This document shows positions 44,337 to 53,510 of a stretch of DNA of 64,000 nucleotides, one piece after another. This stretch comes from CAYMUR01 sp964393615 (GTDB lineage Bacteria > Planctomycetota > Planctomycetia > Pirellulales > Pirellulaceae). Every line of letters starts with the position of its first letter. Within the stretch, counting starts at the first letter, position 1. The stretch spans positions 1 through 64,000 of the forward strand of contig CAYMUR010000007.1 of assembly GCA_964393615.1 (NCBI GenBank), read 5' to 3'. The position numbers and the translations under genes were made by a program. Under the pieces are notes generated by a model. It had not been told where the DNA came from and ran no database searches. It was given only the letters and a program-made list of their open reading frames with translations.

Positions 44337-45161
44337 ATGAAACTTTCACTTTCCGTGCGGATAGTGGAGTCGTCGTGCAAAACGAAACTCCTATTGCCAT
44401 TTGAAGAGTTTGTTACGATTGCAAAAGAGACAGGCTACGATGCGGTTTGTATGCGTGCCAGTGCCGGCGGTGTTGATACAAAGTCTTCTAAATTGGCGCA
44501 CATGAAACAAGTGGTACATGACAACGGGCTGCAGGTTTCGATGGTGACAGCGGATTTTGATGTACCGCTGAACAATGCCAAGGGTCCACAAAGTCTGCGA
44601 CAGATTGGTCCTAGCCTGGACGTAGCCCAAGCGCTGAACTGTGATTTAATTCGAGTATGTCTCAAACAAACGGCGGATATTGTGAAGGCTCAGCAAGCGG
44701 CTGATGAGGCAGCCAAACGTGGTATTCGCTTAGCGCACCAGTGCCACACCAGTTCATTGTTTGAGCAGGTTGCACCAATGCTAGAAGTGTTGGCCAAGAT
44801 TGGACGCCCAAATTTTGGATTGATTTATGAACCCGCCAATCTGATGCTGTGTGGCGAGCCGTATGGACGTGAAGTCTTGTCGCAACTGGCGCCCCATCTA
44901 ATGAACGCGTATGTACAAAATCACCGGCTCGATACAGAGGGACCAGAAATGTTGCCAACCTATTGTAAGGGTAAAGTGCGGTATCATCATCTAAATCCCT
45001 GGGAAAGCGGTGGCATTGATCTTGGGGAAGTGTTTTCAGGGTTGCACCACGCTGGATACAACAGCTACTTTACGATCCACCAGGCACAAACAATTGAAAC
45101 AGCCACAACAGCCCGAAACTTTGCAACCCGTTGTGCCCAGCTTATGCGGCGCTGGATGTAG
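44337..45161 (+). CDS. Sugar phosphate isomerase/epimerase-like TIM-barrel protein
   Basis: A 274-residue protein of the AP endonuclease 2/xylose isomerase-like barrel family. The landmarks are the first strand (MKLSLSVRI), GYDAVCMR, the LAHQCHTSSLFE strand, FGLIYEPANLM near residue 160 with Glu, and the C-terminal YNSYFTIHQAQT. Metal-binding Glu and His are at the expected places. It is on the plus strand after the PEP-CTERM gene (about 200 bp gap) and convergent with the HDAC-like gene. Substrate unknown. ATG start, though the preceding bases lack a strong ribosome-binding site. Confidence 0.8.
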   Translation: MKLSLSVRIVESSCKTKLLLPFEEFVTIAKETGYDAVCMRASAGGVDTKSSKLAHMKQVVHDNGLQVSMVTADFDVPLNNAKGPQSLRQIGPSLDVAQALNCDLIRVCLKQTADIVKAQQAADEAAKRGIRLAHQCHTSSLFEQVAPMLEVLAKIGRPNFGLIYEPANLMLCGEPYGREVLSQLAPHLMNAYVQNHRLDTEGPEMLPTYCKGKVRYHHLNPWESGGIDLGEVFSGLHHAGYNSYFTIHQAQTIETATTARNFATRCAQLMRRWM

Positions 45162-45255
45162 GGACTTATTTTGCCAAAGATTTCCGGAGATCGGATGCGG
45201 CATGAATCGAAGCAGTCGTTGATGAGTGTGGATAAAATGAACGCCAGCGACGTGT

Positions 45256-46218
45256 TTATCCGAGGAGCAATTCCTGCAGGTGCACCGCAACACACTCGGC
45301 AAGTGCCTGCGTATGGTATCCACCCTCTAGTACGCTAACCAGCTTGCCTTCTGCATATTCATCGGCAATTTGTTTCACCTTTTTGGTTAACAGTATAAAA
45401 TCTTCGGCTTCCAGGCCAAGTGATCCGATCGGATCCAGATGATGGCTGTCAAATCCAGCGCTGATAAGAACCAATTGAGGTCGAATGCGAGCGGCAAACT
45501 TTTCCAAAGAAATAGAAAAGTTATCCAAATACTTTTGCCGCGAGGTCCCGATGGTTGTCGGCAAATTCAGCACGGTACCGATCGCAGAGCCAGCACCTGT
45601 TTCGTCAGCAGCACCAGTGCCCGGATAAAAGGGCCAACGATGGATTGAAAAATAACCAACCTGTTCATCTTCCCAGAATATGGCTTGTGTGCCATTACCA
45701 TGGTGGACATCCCAGTCAACGATAAGAACACGATCGATGTCGAACTCGATGGTCGCCACGCGAGCCGCGATAGCAATATGATTCAACAGGCAAAAACCCA
45801 TGGCGTTTGTCCGCAACGCGTGATGTCCAGGTGGACGAACGAGACATAGGGCGCGCGGATCATGATCGTGAATAACTCTGGACACTGCATCAACAGCGGC
45901 CCCTGTGGCCTGCAATGCGACACGATACGATTGGGCAGATACCATTGTATCGGATTCAATTCTACCACCGCCACGGCGGCAAAAGTCTTCAATAAATTGT
46001 GAATATTCAGGTGGGTGTACGAAAGCCAAGCGTTTACTGGAAATCTGTAAACATGGCATCGGGGTGCACTGTTTGTCTAATCCATCTGCCTGTAGCTGTA
46101 TGGTGATTTGTCTCAACCGTTCAGCGCACTCTGGATGGTGCCCCGTCTCATGTTCGAGATAAACGGGATCAGAATAGAGCAGGGTCATGATAAAAAAAGC
46201 AGTTGGTGTGGCGATCAT
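45256..46218 (-). CDS. Histone deacetylase-family protein (acetylpolyamine/lysine deacetylase)
   Basis: A 320-residue zinc-dependent deacetylase. The catalytic block VRPPGHHAL, the metal-site DWDVHHGNGTQAIF, and later SAGFDSHHLDP are all intact, so it should be active on acetyl-lysine, acetylpolyamine or a similar amide. The ATG at 46218 overlaps the kinase stop as ATGA, which supports translational coupling; an alternative ATG is at 46188, where the HDAC homology begins. It converges with the TIM-barrel gene. It is unrelated to the sirtuin at 25851 but may share targets. Confidence 0.92.
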   Translation of the reverse strand: MIATPTAFFIMTLLYSDPVYLEHETGHHPECAERLRQITIQLQADGLDKQCTPMPCLQISSKRLAFVHPPEYSQFIEDFCRRGGGRIESDTMVSAQSYRVALQATGAAVDAVSRVIHDHDPRALCLVRPPGHHALRTNAMGFCLLNHIAIAARVATIEFDIDRVLIVDWDVHHGNGTQAIFWEDEQVGYFSIHRWPFYPGTGAADETGAGSAIGTVLNLPTTIGTSRQKYLDNFSISLEKFAARIRPQLVLISAGFDSHHLDPIGSLGLEAEDFILLTKKVKQIADEYAEGKLVSVLEGGYHTQALAECVAVHLQELLLG

Positions 46219-47738
46219 TTGGAAGCATGATCACTGCCGGTCATGGGTTGATGATTGACTGCTGATGGCAATAGTTTTTCGATGCAGGCCTTGAGGTGAC
46301 TGAGTTTGATCGGCATCGTAACAACAATACGGTGCGCGTTTGTCTTGGCATCACCTATCCAGTCCGCATGTTCTTCGTCTAGAAGGAGAATTGCCGGAAT
46401 GGTGCGGGTTCGCTTCAATTCACCAAACATATTGAACCCGTTTAAGGCTTCTTTGCCCAATTCTCTGGTACTGAATATGACGCATTCTGCTGGGGAAACA
46501 TCGGAAGTTTCGAATCGGCCTAAAGCGCGTGTAGGATCGCTGGTTACAAGCACTCGAAAGCCACGTTTTTTCATTTTGTCCCGTACCAGATCTTGTAATC
46601 CACTATCGGATTCCACCAGCATGATGCTGTGTGTAGGTGTGGGCAATGAACTTGCCGCTGTCAGGTCAAGACTGGAAATATCTGTATCACTCGATGATAC
46701 GGTGGTTGTTTTGTGTTTGAGTTTTTGAGCAGCGATTTTAAGATCTTCTCGTATTTCCCCAGGCGATTGATATCGGCTATTGGGATTCAACTGCATCGCT
46801 TTTTTAACAACCATGACCATATGTTGTGACAGCTGTGGCTCATGGTGAGTGATGGGCATGACTTCTTGAAACCTGCTGACACTTAACCGCTGGATGCGAT
46901 GTTTTGTTTCGTGCAATGGGGCACGACCTGTTAGCATGTGATAGAGCATACAGCCTAAAAAGTAGATATCACTCCGTTTGTCATCTTTGCGGACTCCCGT
47001 GGCTCTTTCCAGACCAGCGTAGTCAATAGCTCTTGGGTTCGGATGTTCTTCGACTTTTGTCGTTTGTTTACTCGAAGCGGCGGCCAATCCGAAATCAACC
47101 AGTTGTGCGATACCTGTACTAGAAACGAGGACGTTGGAAAGTTTCATATCACGGTGTGTGACACCGCGCTGAAAAGCGTAATCCAGGCCATCGGAGATTT
47201 GAATGGCCAAATTGAGAGCTTCTTTGGGCGGCAATTTGTTGCGAACTTTGACAAATTCGCGTAGATTTCTGCCCTCAATAAAATCCATTACCAGATAAAA
47301 AGATTTCCCGATGGTGTTTACTTCATGGATTGGCACGATATGCGGATGACGCATGGCCTTTCCCATGCGCCCCTCTCGAAGAAAACTTTTTGTTTCTTCC
47401 GGATCTGTGCTATAGCGGCGGCGTAGAACCTTGAGGGCAACAATGGCTCTCGTATCGCGCTGGACGGCCCGATAAACACGGGCAAACGTGCCTGTACCGA
47501 CCAGATAAAGCGTTTGATAATTGCCATAAAAAAAACCTGAACGGTCGCCGCGGATTAATTTCTCGACCTGATAATTTGTCAAAAGTTCCCGCCGCATGGC
47601 AAGCTGCTTGAACGCATCCACCGATGCTTCGCGACTACCCAAGTCACTCCATATCGACTCTAATTGCCGTTCGTCAAGTAGATTGGCATCCATGACGCGC
47701 TGAGCGAATTGTTCGGCTGATAGAGTTAGCATATTCAC
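46215..47738 (-). CDS. Ser/Thr protein kinase with C-terminal degenerate receiver domain
   Basis: A 507-residue cytoplasmic kinase with no membrane segment. Nucleotide loop VGTGTF is at residues 80-85, the Lys is Lys103 in VALKVL, the catalytic loop HRDMKLSN is at 195-202, and DFG at 215-217. A linker leads to a receiver-like fold from about residue 370: IMLVESD, then ECVIFSTREL where the phospho-acceptor Asp would be, and TMPIKL at the position of the conserved Lys-Pro. Both key residues are absent, so it is a pseudo-receiver. It probably phosphorylates partner proteins. The stop overlaps the start of the HDAC-family gene by four bases. Confidence 0.9.
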   Translation of the reverse strand: MNMLTLSAEQFAQRVMDANLLDERQLESIWSDLGSREASVDAFKQLAMRRELLTNYQVEKLIRGDRSGFFYGNYQTLYLVGTGTFARVYRAVQRDTRAIVALKVLRRRYSTDPEETKSFLREGRMGKAMRHPHIVPIHEVNTIGKSFYLVMDFIEGRNLREFVKVRNKLPPKEALNLAIQISDGLDYAFQRGVTHRDMKLSNVLVSSTGIAQLVDFGLAAASSKQTTKVEEHPNPRAIDYAGLERATGVRKDDKRSDIYFLGCMLYHMLTGRAPLHETKHRIQRLSVSRFQEVMPITHHEPQLSQHMVMVVKKAMQLNPNSRYQSPGEIREDLKIAAQKLKHKTTTVSSSDTDISSLDLTAASSLPTPTHSIMLVESDSGLQDLVRDKMKKRGFRVLVTSDPTRALGRFETSDVSPAECVIFSTRELGKEALNGFNMFGELKRTRTIPAILLLDEEHADWIGDAKTNAHRIVVTMPIKLSHLKACIEKLLPSAVNHQPMTGSDHASK

Positions 47739-48295
47739 TAGTAGTTCATCTTGCGATGTTTGGAGTGTCTTTCGGCTATTGGACTGAAAGTCTCTAGCCA
47801 GATTCTACCGGCCATAACTCATCAAACATTGCCTGAACAGATACTAGACCTGTCGATTATGTACCCGAATAGTGTCCAGAGAGGAGAGTTGGCAGCGAAA
47901 ATATACCCATCAGCTGCCACTCCTGGTGCTTTACGGTAACAGGAGAGAATCTTTGGCAGCCAATGTTTTTCTTTATGATACTGCTTTTTGAACCTCCAAA
48001 CAATTGTCCTTTCTGTGCAGGATTCCAGGCGCATTGATTTTGTAGGGGCGTAGACGTAAATCACTTGTGCAAAGGGCCTTGAGGAGAGTGAGCGATGGTC
48101 ATCCTCCGGCTCAAAAGCCCGTCGCGTAAATATCGCATAGACATAAGGTGCCGCCGGTACTATCCACCATCTATCAGACGGGATGAACGTTTTGCTGTAT
48201 CTCGATGTTCCATTGACAAACGGTATTGCCAATTACCGATCAAACTTATCTGGATACGATGAGTGCTTGTGAATTAGTGGGGCGAAGCAGCAGGA
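47739..48295. other. Long gap between the kinase and the small conserved gene
   Basis: About 557 bp with no supported gene. A minus-strand frame (47822-48232) of 136 codons has only a weak TTG start and no family I know. No tRNA cloverleaf or clear repeat is visible. Promoters for the kinase probably lie near the left end. Confidence 0.4.
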
Positions 48296-48634
48296 TCAAT
48301 CTTCTGGGTCCAATCCCTCATCGCTTTCGCCGTCGTATTCGCACTCATCCTGTTCTTCCTGGTCAAGTTCAACCTCAAAAGCGTCTCGTTCACGGCGAGT
48401 TGCTTCTAGATCGAACATAAGATATTTCATGTCGAGACGAAGTTGACTGAGGGCTTCCTGGACAAGTGTCAGAATTCGTCGTCTCCGCCAGGTACTTTCC
48501 ATTGCTCGGTTCATCAGGGGAGCGATTTTTGCCTGATGTTCTGCGGGCAGCTGGGTGATAGCTCTTTCCAGATCAACAATATCTTTTGGTAGTAATTCAT
48601 TTTTGGAGGCAGATAATCGTGCTGCAGTCCTCAT
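48296..48634 (-). CDS. Small conserved planctomycete protein, possible regulator
   Basis: A 112-residue protein. The middle block RRRRILTLVQEALSQLRLDM, then YLMFDLEATRRERD, is a long, probably coiled helix that I recall as conserved in planctomycetes, where it is usually called a hypothetical or transcriptional regulator. The C-terminus is acidic (EEQDECEYDGESDEG). No DNA-binding motif is clear. It is probably monocistronic. The name is a guess; the conservation is from memory, not a search. Confidence 0.65.
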   Translation of the reverse strand: MRTAARLSASKNELLPKDIVDLERAITQLPAEHQAKIAPLMNRAMESTWRRRRILTLVQEALSQLRLDMKYLMFDLEATRRERDAFEVELDQEEQDECEYDGESDEGLDPED

Positions 48635-48998
48635 AGTGACTCCCCTGGATGTATGGGCAACGAGAAATGTGTATTTCCTCTAGGTGCAGACAGCGTGCCA
48701 GAAAGAGCTGGCAATGACAGTATTTGCACAAATAACCAGACCACAAGGCTTTACGCAAAGTGCAGGTATGAGACATTTTTTGCCAGATGGTCAGGAATAC
48801 CACACCTGATCTGGCCACGTGACACAAATCCCTGTAAAAGCTTGTCTTACGTCGACGACAGAAGAGGGTTGATCTTGTTGACGATTTGCCACAGTTACAC
48901 TGTTTAATGCTATGGAATTGCCTGCGTGTCGATTTTTTGTAACGCCGCCAGAATTCGATAGCAGGTTGCGTCGGAAGGCCCGACTTGTTTCTTGCTCG
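48635..48998. other. Intergenic region before the 948-residue exported protein
   Basis: No supported gene or repeat seen. It separates two divergent genes, so it must contain both promoters. Confidence 0.4.
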
Positions 48999-51758
48999 AT
49001 GTTAGCAAACCGACAATACCAGTTCCTGTTTGTATCTTGGATGCTGGTGTTCAGTCTTCCAGCGGTATCGCTGCATCAGTCGAATGGCGCTGAGATCATT
49101 CTGGACGACTTTGAGTCGCCTGATCTATCTTGGGCTGCAGCAGGTGCTGATTGTCATGTGCGTCCCCTGCGCCATGAGCGCGTTACAGCAGAAGCACATT
49201 CTGGACAAAGGAGTGAATGGATTCAGGTCCAAGCAGATCCAGGCACTTATGTGTACTACAGTCATCCGATTGGATCGGCCCGCATCATACCGGAACTAGA
49301 ATTATCTGTATGGGTGAAGGCGAACCGACCGGGATTACAGCTGTTGGCCCGAGTAGTCTTTCCCCGGAACGTTGATCCACGTACCGGGCAGCCACTGACA
49401 ACATGGATTCGCGGGTCGAGTTATAGCCAGGTAGGGCAATGGGAGCAATTGACTCTAAAAAACGTAACGATTCTGATGAACCGTGTCACGCAGATGAAAC
49501 GTTCAGAAATTGGACCAGAGGTTGATCCTCGTGAAGCTTTCCTTGATCTGGCTGTTTTGAATGTATATGGAGGCTTCGGAGTAACGAGTGTGTGGATTGA
49601 CGATCTTGCTACACAGCATCAGGTTGACACCAGCAATTTTGCAGCGGGAAGCACTGCACCGCAAGTCGTCGTAACAAGAGCAACAAGCCCAGCAACAGAC
49701 ACAACGGAAGAGCACCCCAGCGAATCTCAACAACCGGGTACCATTGATCCCGTTCAGTTGGAAGGTTCAGTCTTAGTGGCAGAAGGTCGCCCAGTGTTTC
49801 CTCGCCTGATGCAGTACCAGGGCGATTCTTTTGAATTGATCCACACACTGGGGCTGAATGGTATTGTGTTACCGACGGTGCCGACACCTGACCAGTTGAA
49901 ATCGGCAAATCAGCTCGGGTTGTGGCTCGTTGCGCCACCACCTGATCTTGACCAGATCGATCAAATTGGTCCGGAGTTTAATACCGTTTTGGCATGGGAT
50001 CTGGGTCACCGCCTATCTGCACCTGATCTGGATACGACCCGCCGGTTGGCTGATGCAGTTCGTCGTGCTGATCCAATTGCAGCTCGCCCTGTTTTGTGTA
50101 ACGTTCGATCTGAACATCTTCGCTTCAGCCGTTACGTAGATTTGTTGCTGATAGGACGTGATACGCTTCACACGTCGTTTGATCTTCGCGAATACGGACC
50201 TTGGCTGTATGAGCAACGTGAACTGGCTCGCCCTTTAACTCCTGTATGGGCTGCCATGCAAACAGATGTTCATCCGGACCTGGCCGCTCAGTGGAAGCGC
50301 ATGGGAGTACCAGATGCAGACCAGATCGGCGTCGAATTCGAACAAATGAGACTTCTTGCCTATACATTAATAGCCTCTGGGGCGCGAGGACTTTGTTTCG
50401 CATCCCATCGACCGATCTCTCCTGATCCAGCTGAAAGTTCGCGTGCAGCGGCACTCGGGCTATTGAACCACGAACTGGAATTGCTGGCACCCTGGGTAGC
50501 AGCTGGCAAACCGGTTGCTTCGGTACGTAGTAACGATCCACAAGTCCACATCACGGTTCTAGGATTAGAACGCTCCCGCTTAGTGCTTCCAATCCGGTAT
50601 GTACCTGACAGTCAATATGCCGCTGGTACACTCCATGCGAAAGCAGTTTCATTTGTGGTCCCCGGTGTCCCGAGTTCAACCGAAGCTTTTCTAATAACTC
50701 CTTCACGACTAAAACCACTGCGCCAAAAACGTGTCACAGGAGGAATGAGAATTTCTTTGGAGAAATTTGGTTTAACGAGCGCCATCGTGATGACCCAGGA
50801 TCCACTGGTCGTTGGCCGTCTGACAAGACAATTAGCGGTCCAGCGTGTTCGACACAGCCGGTTTGCACACGATGTAGCTCTGCAGCTGGCGACTGACACG
50901 GAGACAACCGTGTCGCAGCTCGCTGGTTTTGGAGCGCTCGCGTTAAACAACAACCATTTACTTTCACGCGCAAGGCAATCGTTAGGCGAATGTCAACAGC
51001 GATTCCATTTGGGTGAGTATGAATCAGCAACGAAATATGCCACAGAAGTCATGGACCGGTTGAACCAAGTTCGACGGGGTACTTGGGAACAAGCTTCTGG
51101 CCGTTTTCGTTGGCCGGTAGCAAGTCCCGTTTTGATGCATTTCAGTACGCTGCCTATGCACTGGGAGCTGGCACATCGTTTGGCTGAGGTTGGTGAGGGA
51201 GCTAATCAGTTGGCAGCAGGTGATTTTGAAAGCTTGTCTCACATGCTTCAGCATGGTTGGGAACAAAAAGTGGAAACACAATCCAACCTACACGTAGATG
51301 TCGAGTTGACTCCCCACGAGCACAAAACGGGCAACTATTCGCTACATCTGCGCGCCTGGTCCAATGACCCTAGTCAGGGGAATCTGATCGTAGCCCTACC
51401 ACCAGTTACTGTACACAGTGCTATGGTGACTGTGGAACCAGGGCAATTTTTAAAAATACAAGGCTGGCTCAAAATCCCTCAGCCAATTACTGGCAGTCGA
51501 GATGGATTGATTATTGCCGAATCAGTGGGAGGAAAAAGCATGGGAATCCACATGCAACAAACGGACGACTGGCAACAATTTGTTTTGTATCGCATGGCTG
51601 ACGAAACAGGAAAAGTACGGGTTATGTTTTCCCTGAGTGGATTGGGAGAAGCGTTTGTCGATGCGGTGTCTGTACATCCTATACCTTACTCACCCTCCAC
51701 GAACCCGTTGAACCAACAGGCGAACCGACTACGACAAATGGCCCCACTGTCGCGGTAG
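48999..51758 (+). CDS. Large exported protein, GH-like barrel with flanking carbohydrate-binding domains
   Basis: About 919 residues from the ATG at 48999 (the frame is open to 48912). A signal peptide (FLFVSWMLVFSLPAVSL) is followed by a jelly-roll-like domain: DDFESPDLSWA, WVKANRP, VTSVWIDDLA. The middle (about 260-530) looks like a (beta/alpha)8 barrel: LNGIVLPTVP, TVLAWDLGH, and repeated strand-helix units, but no catalytic Glu pair that I can prove. A second jelly-roll domain ends the protein (GDFESLSHML, GNYSLHLR, VFVDAVSV). It probably acts on polysaccharide in the envelope. Function is inference. Confidence 0.72.
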   Translation: MLANRQYQFLFVSWMLVFSLPAVSLHQSNGAEIILDDFESPDLSWAAAGADCHVRPLRHERVTAEAHSGQRSEWIQVQADPGTYVYYSHPIGSARIIPELELSVWVKANRPGLQLLARVVFPRNVDPRTGQPLTTWIRGSSYSQVGQWEQLTLKNVTILMNRVTQMKRSEIGPEVDPREAFLDLAVLNVYGGFGVTSVWIDDLATQHQVDTSNFAAGSTAPQVVVTRATSPATDTTEEHPSESQQPGTIDPVQLEGSVLVAEGRPVFPRLMQYQGDSFELIHTLGLNGIVLPTVPTPDQLKSANQLGLWLVAPPPDLDQIDQIGPEFNTVLAWDLGHRLSAPDLDTTRRLADAVRRADPIAARPVLCNVRSEHLRFSRYVDLLLIGRDTLHTSFDLREYGPWLYEQRELARPLTPVWAAMQTDVHPDLAAQWKRMGVPDADQIGVEFEQMRLLAYTLIASGARGLCFASHRPISPDPAESSRAAALGLLNHELELLAPWVAAGKPVASVRSNDPQVHITVLGLERSRLVLPIRYVPDSQYAAGTLHAKAVSFVVPGVPSSTEAFLITPSRLKPLRQKRVTGGMRISLEKFGLTSAIVMTQDPLVVGRLTRQLAVQRVRHSRFAHDVALQLATDTETTVSQLAGFGALALNNNHLLSRARQSLGECQQRFHLGEYESATKYATEVMDRLNQVRRGTWEQASGRFRWPVASPVLMHFSTLPMHWELAHRLAEVGEGANQLAAGDFESLSHMLQHGWEQKVETQSNLHVDVELTPHEHKTGNYSLHLRAWSNDPSQGNLIVALPPVTVHSAMVTVEPGQFLKIQGWLKIPQPITGSRDGLIIAESVGGKSMGIHMQQTDDWQQFVLYRMADETGKVRVMFSLSGLGEAFVDAVSVHPIPYSPSTNPLNQQANRLRQMAPLSR

Positions 51759-51855
51759 TCATGGTGGAAGTTTGCCATTATCCATAGTCCTGTTCCATTC
51801 CGCAGCTGGAAACTATGGACATTCTTGTTATTCACGCAGTATCATTGTACCTGTC

Positions 51856-53265
51856 ATGTGTTCCTATTTACAAGAACTTCGTCGCGATGCACTAGCCATT
51901 TGGCAAGCCGGTGTGGATGCTGTCCGAGCAGACCGGCTGGTGCGAAATAATGTGCGCGTGGAAGGCACGTGGTTGGAGATTTCCGGCCAGACGATCGACT
52001 TGAAACAGGTGCGTCGGATTGTTGTTGTGGGAGCCGGAAAAGCGGGGGCCGGCATGGCGGCCGGGCTGGAACAGGCGTTAGGACCAGAAGTGTTGGCTAA
52101 CAAAAAGGTTTCTGGATGGGTCAATGTCCCTGAAAACTGTATACGAAATCTGAGTCATATTCATTTGCATGCGGCACGACCTGCGGGAATGAATGAACCG
52201 ACTCCGGCGGGAGTGAATGGTACACAACAGATCTTGCGCTTGGCAGATTCTTTGACAAAAGAAGATCTCTGTATTTGCTTGATTTCTGGTGGTGGCTCAG
52301 CATTGATGCCCGCGCCGGCAGCTGGAATTCAGTTGTCCGACAAACAGGCTCTCACGACGAGCTTGAGTGCGGCCGGAGCTAATATTGAGCAGCTCAATAT
52401 TGTGCGAAAACAGTTGAGCGATATTAAAGGAGGTGGATTGGCAAAGGCCTGCGGTTCAGCCCAACTGATCTCGTTGGTGATCTCCGATGTCCTTGGCGAT
52501 CCACTGGACTTGATTGCTTCGGGCCCGACGGCCGAGGATACTTCGACTCCCCAGTTGGCATTGGATGTACTGCAACAATTTGCAGACAAAGGTGTCATAA
52601 TGTCTGACAACGTGGTTGATTTCTTGCGCAACAAACAAGCAACAAGAGAAATGTCACCGTTACAGAATGTAGTTTCCAATACCACCAATATCATTCTGGG
52701 AAACAATGCGGTAGCGGTTGATGCTGCCGGGATTTACGCTGAACAATTGGGATACCGGCATGCGATGGTGGCGACTAATCAATTGGAGGGAGAAGCAGAG
52801 GTAGTGGGGCGGCAGCACGCCAGAATGGCTCTTGAAATGCTCCATGGAAAGGGACCGAACTGTTTCATCACAGGCGGGGAACCAGTCGTCCAATTGATTA
52901 GTGAATCGCAACGTGGACGAGGTGGGCGGAATCAACAACTTGTCTTGGCAGCACTTGATGAACTCGTGAAGGATGTGCAAGCAAAGTACAAATCGGCGGT
53001 AGAACAAGACCATGTAGCGTGTAGCTTGAGCCTCCTCTCTGGCGGGACAGATGGTGAAGATGGTCCGACAGATGCAGCAGGAGCGATTATTGACAGTGAA
53101 ATAATCCAACAGACAATCCAACGAGGTCTCGACACCAATGATTTTTTAAGACGAAATGATGCTTATCATTTTTTTGACCCACTGAACGCTTTGATCCGTT
53201 CGGGACCGACCCATACCAACGTTTGTGATTTGCGCGTTGTTCTTGTTCAACAAACACAGGAGTGA
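51856..53265 (+). CDS. Glycerate 2-kinase (MOFRL family)
   Basis: It phosphorylates glycerate to 2-phosphoglycerate. The DUF4147 part shows VVVGAGKAGAGMAAG, LISGGGSALMPAPA and SGPTAEDTST. The MOFRL part shows FITGGEP, GRGGRNQQLVLAAL and SGGTDGEDGPTDAAGA. The frame is open to 51772, but the ATG at 51856 begins the family-like MCSYLQELRRDA, so I take it. The 470-residue length is typical. It lies about 98 bp after the large exported protein gene and 245 bp before ispD. Confidence 0.92.
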   Translation: MCSYLQELRRDALAIWQAGVDAVRADRLVRNNVRVEGTWLEISGQTIDLKQVRRIVVVGAGKAGAGMAAGLEQALGPEVLANKKVSGWVNVPENCIRNLSHIHLHAARPAGMNEPTPAGVNGTQQILRLADSLTKEDLCICLISGGGSALMPAPAAGIQLSDKQALTTSLSAAGANIEQLNIVRKQLSDIKGGGLAKACGSAQLISLVISDVLGDPLDLIASGPTAEDTSTPQLALDVLQQFADKGVIMSDNVVDFLRNKQATREMSPLQNVVSNTTNIILGNNAVAVDAAGIYAEQLGYRHAMVATNQLEGEAEVVGRQHARMALEMLHGKGPNCFITGGEPVVQLISESQRGRGGRNQQLVLAALDELVKDVQAKYKSAVEQDHVACSLSLLSGGTDGEDGPTDAAGAIIDSEIIQQTIQRGLDTNDFLRRNDAYHFFDPLNALIRSGPTHTNVCDLRVVLVQQTQE

Positions 53266-53300
53266 AAGATTGCTGGATTTGACAGACGTTGTTGCTTTCA

Positions 53301-53330
53301 GGCAGTGCTAGGCAGTGCTAGGCAATGCCC
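53301..53330. repeat. Short tandem repeat upstream of ispD
   Basis: Two perfect copies of the 10-mer GGCAGTGCTA (53301-53310, 53311-53320), then a partial third copy GGCAATGCC. It lies in the glycerate kinase-ispD gap. No function known. Confidence 0.85.
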
Positions 53331-53510
53331 TTAGGAGCAAACAATTGACGGCAAAGACCATTGATAGGCGCCACGTTCTGGCAGTGTATGGCGTACTGGC
53401 GTGGTTACCCTTGGCGGTGATCCGGTGAGATCGTAGGATGGATAGCCAACTTCTGATTGGCAAGCCTGTGACTGGTATAGTCGTAATGTTGAGAGAAAGG
53501 ACGAACAATC

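Noticed and set aside
47822..48232. Minus-strand 136-codon frame in the gap after the kinase gene
   Set aside because: Starts with TTG without a ribosome-binding site, no family pattern, and a composition unlike the neighbouring genes.
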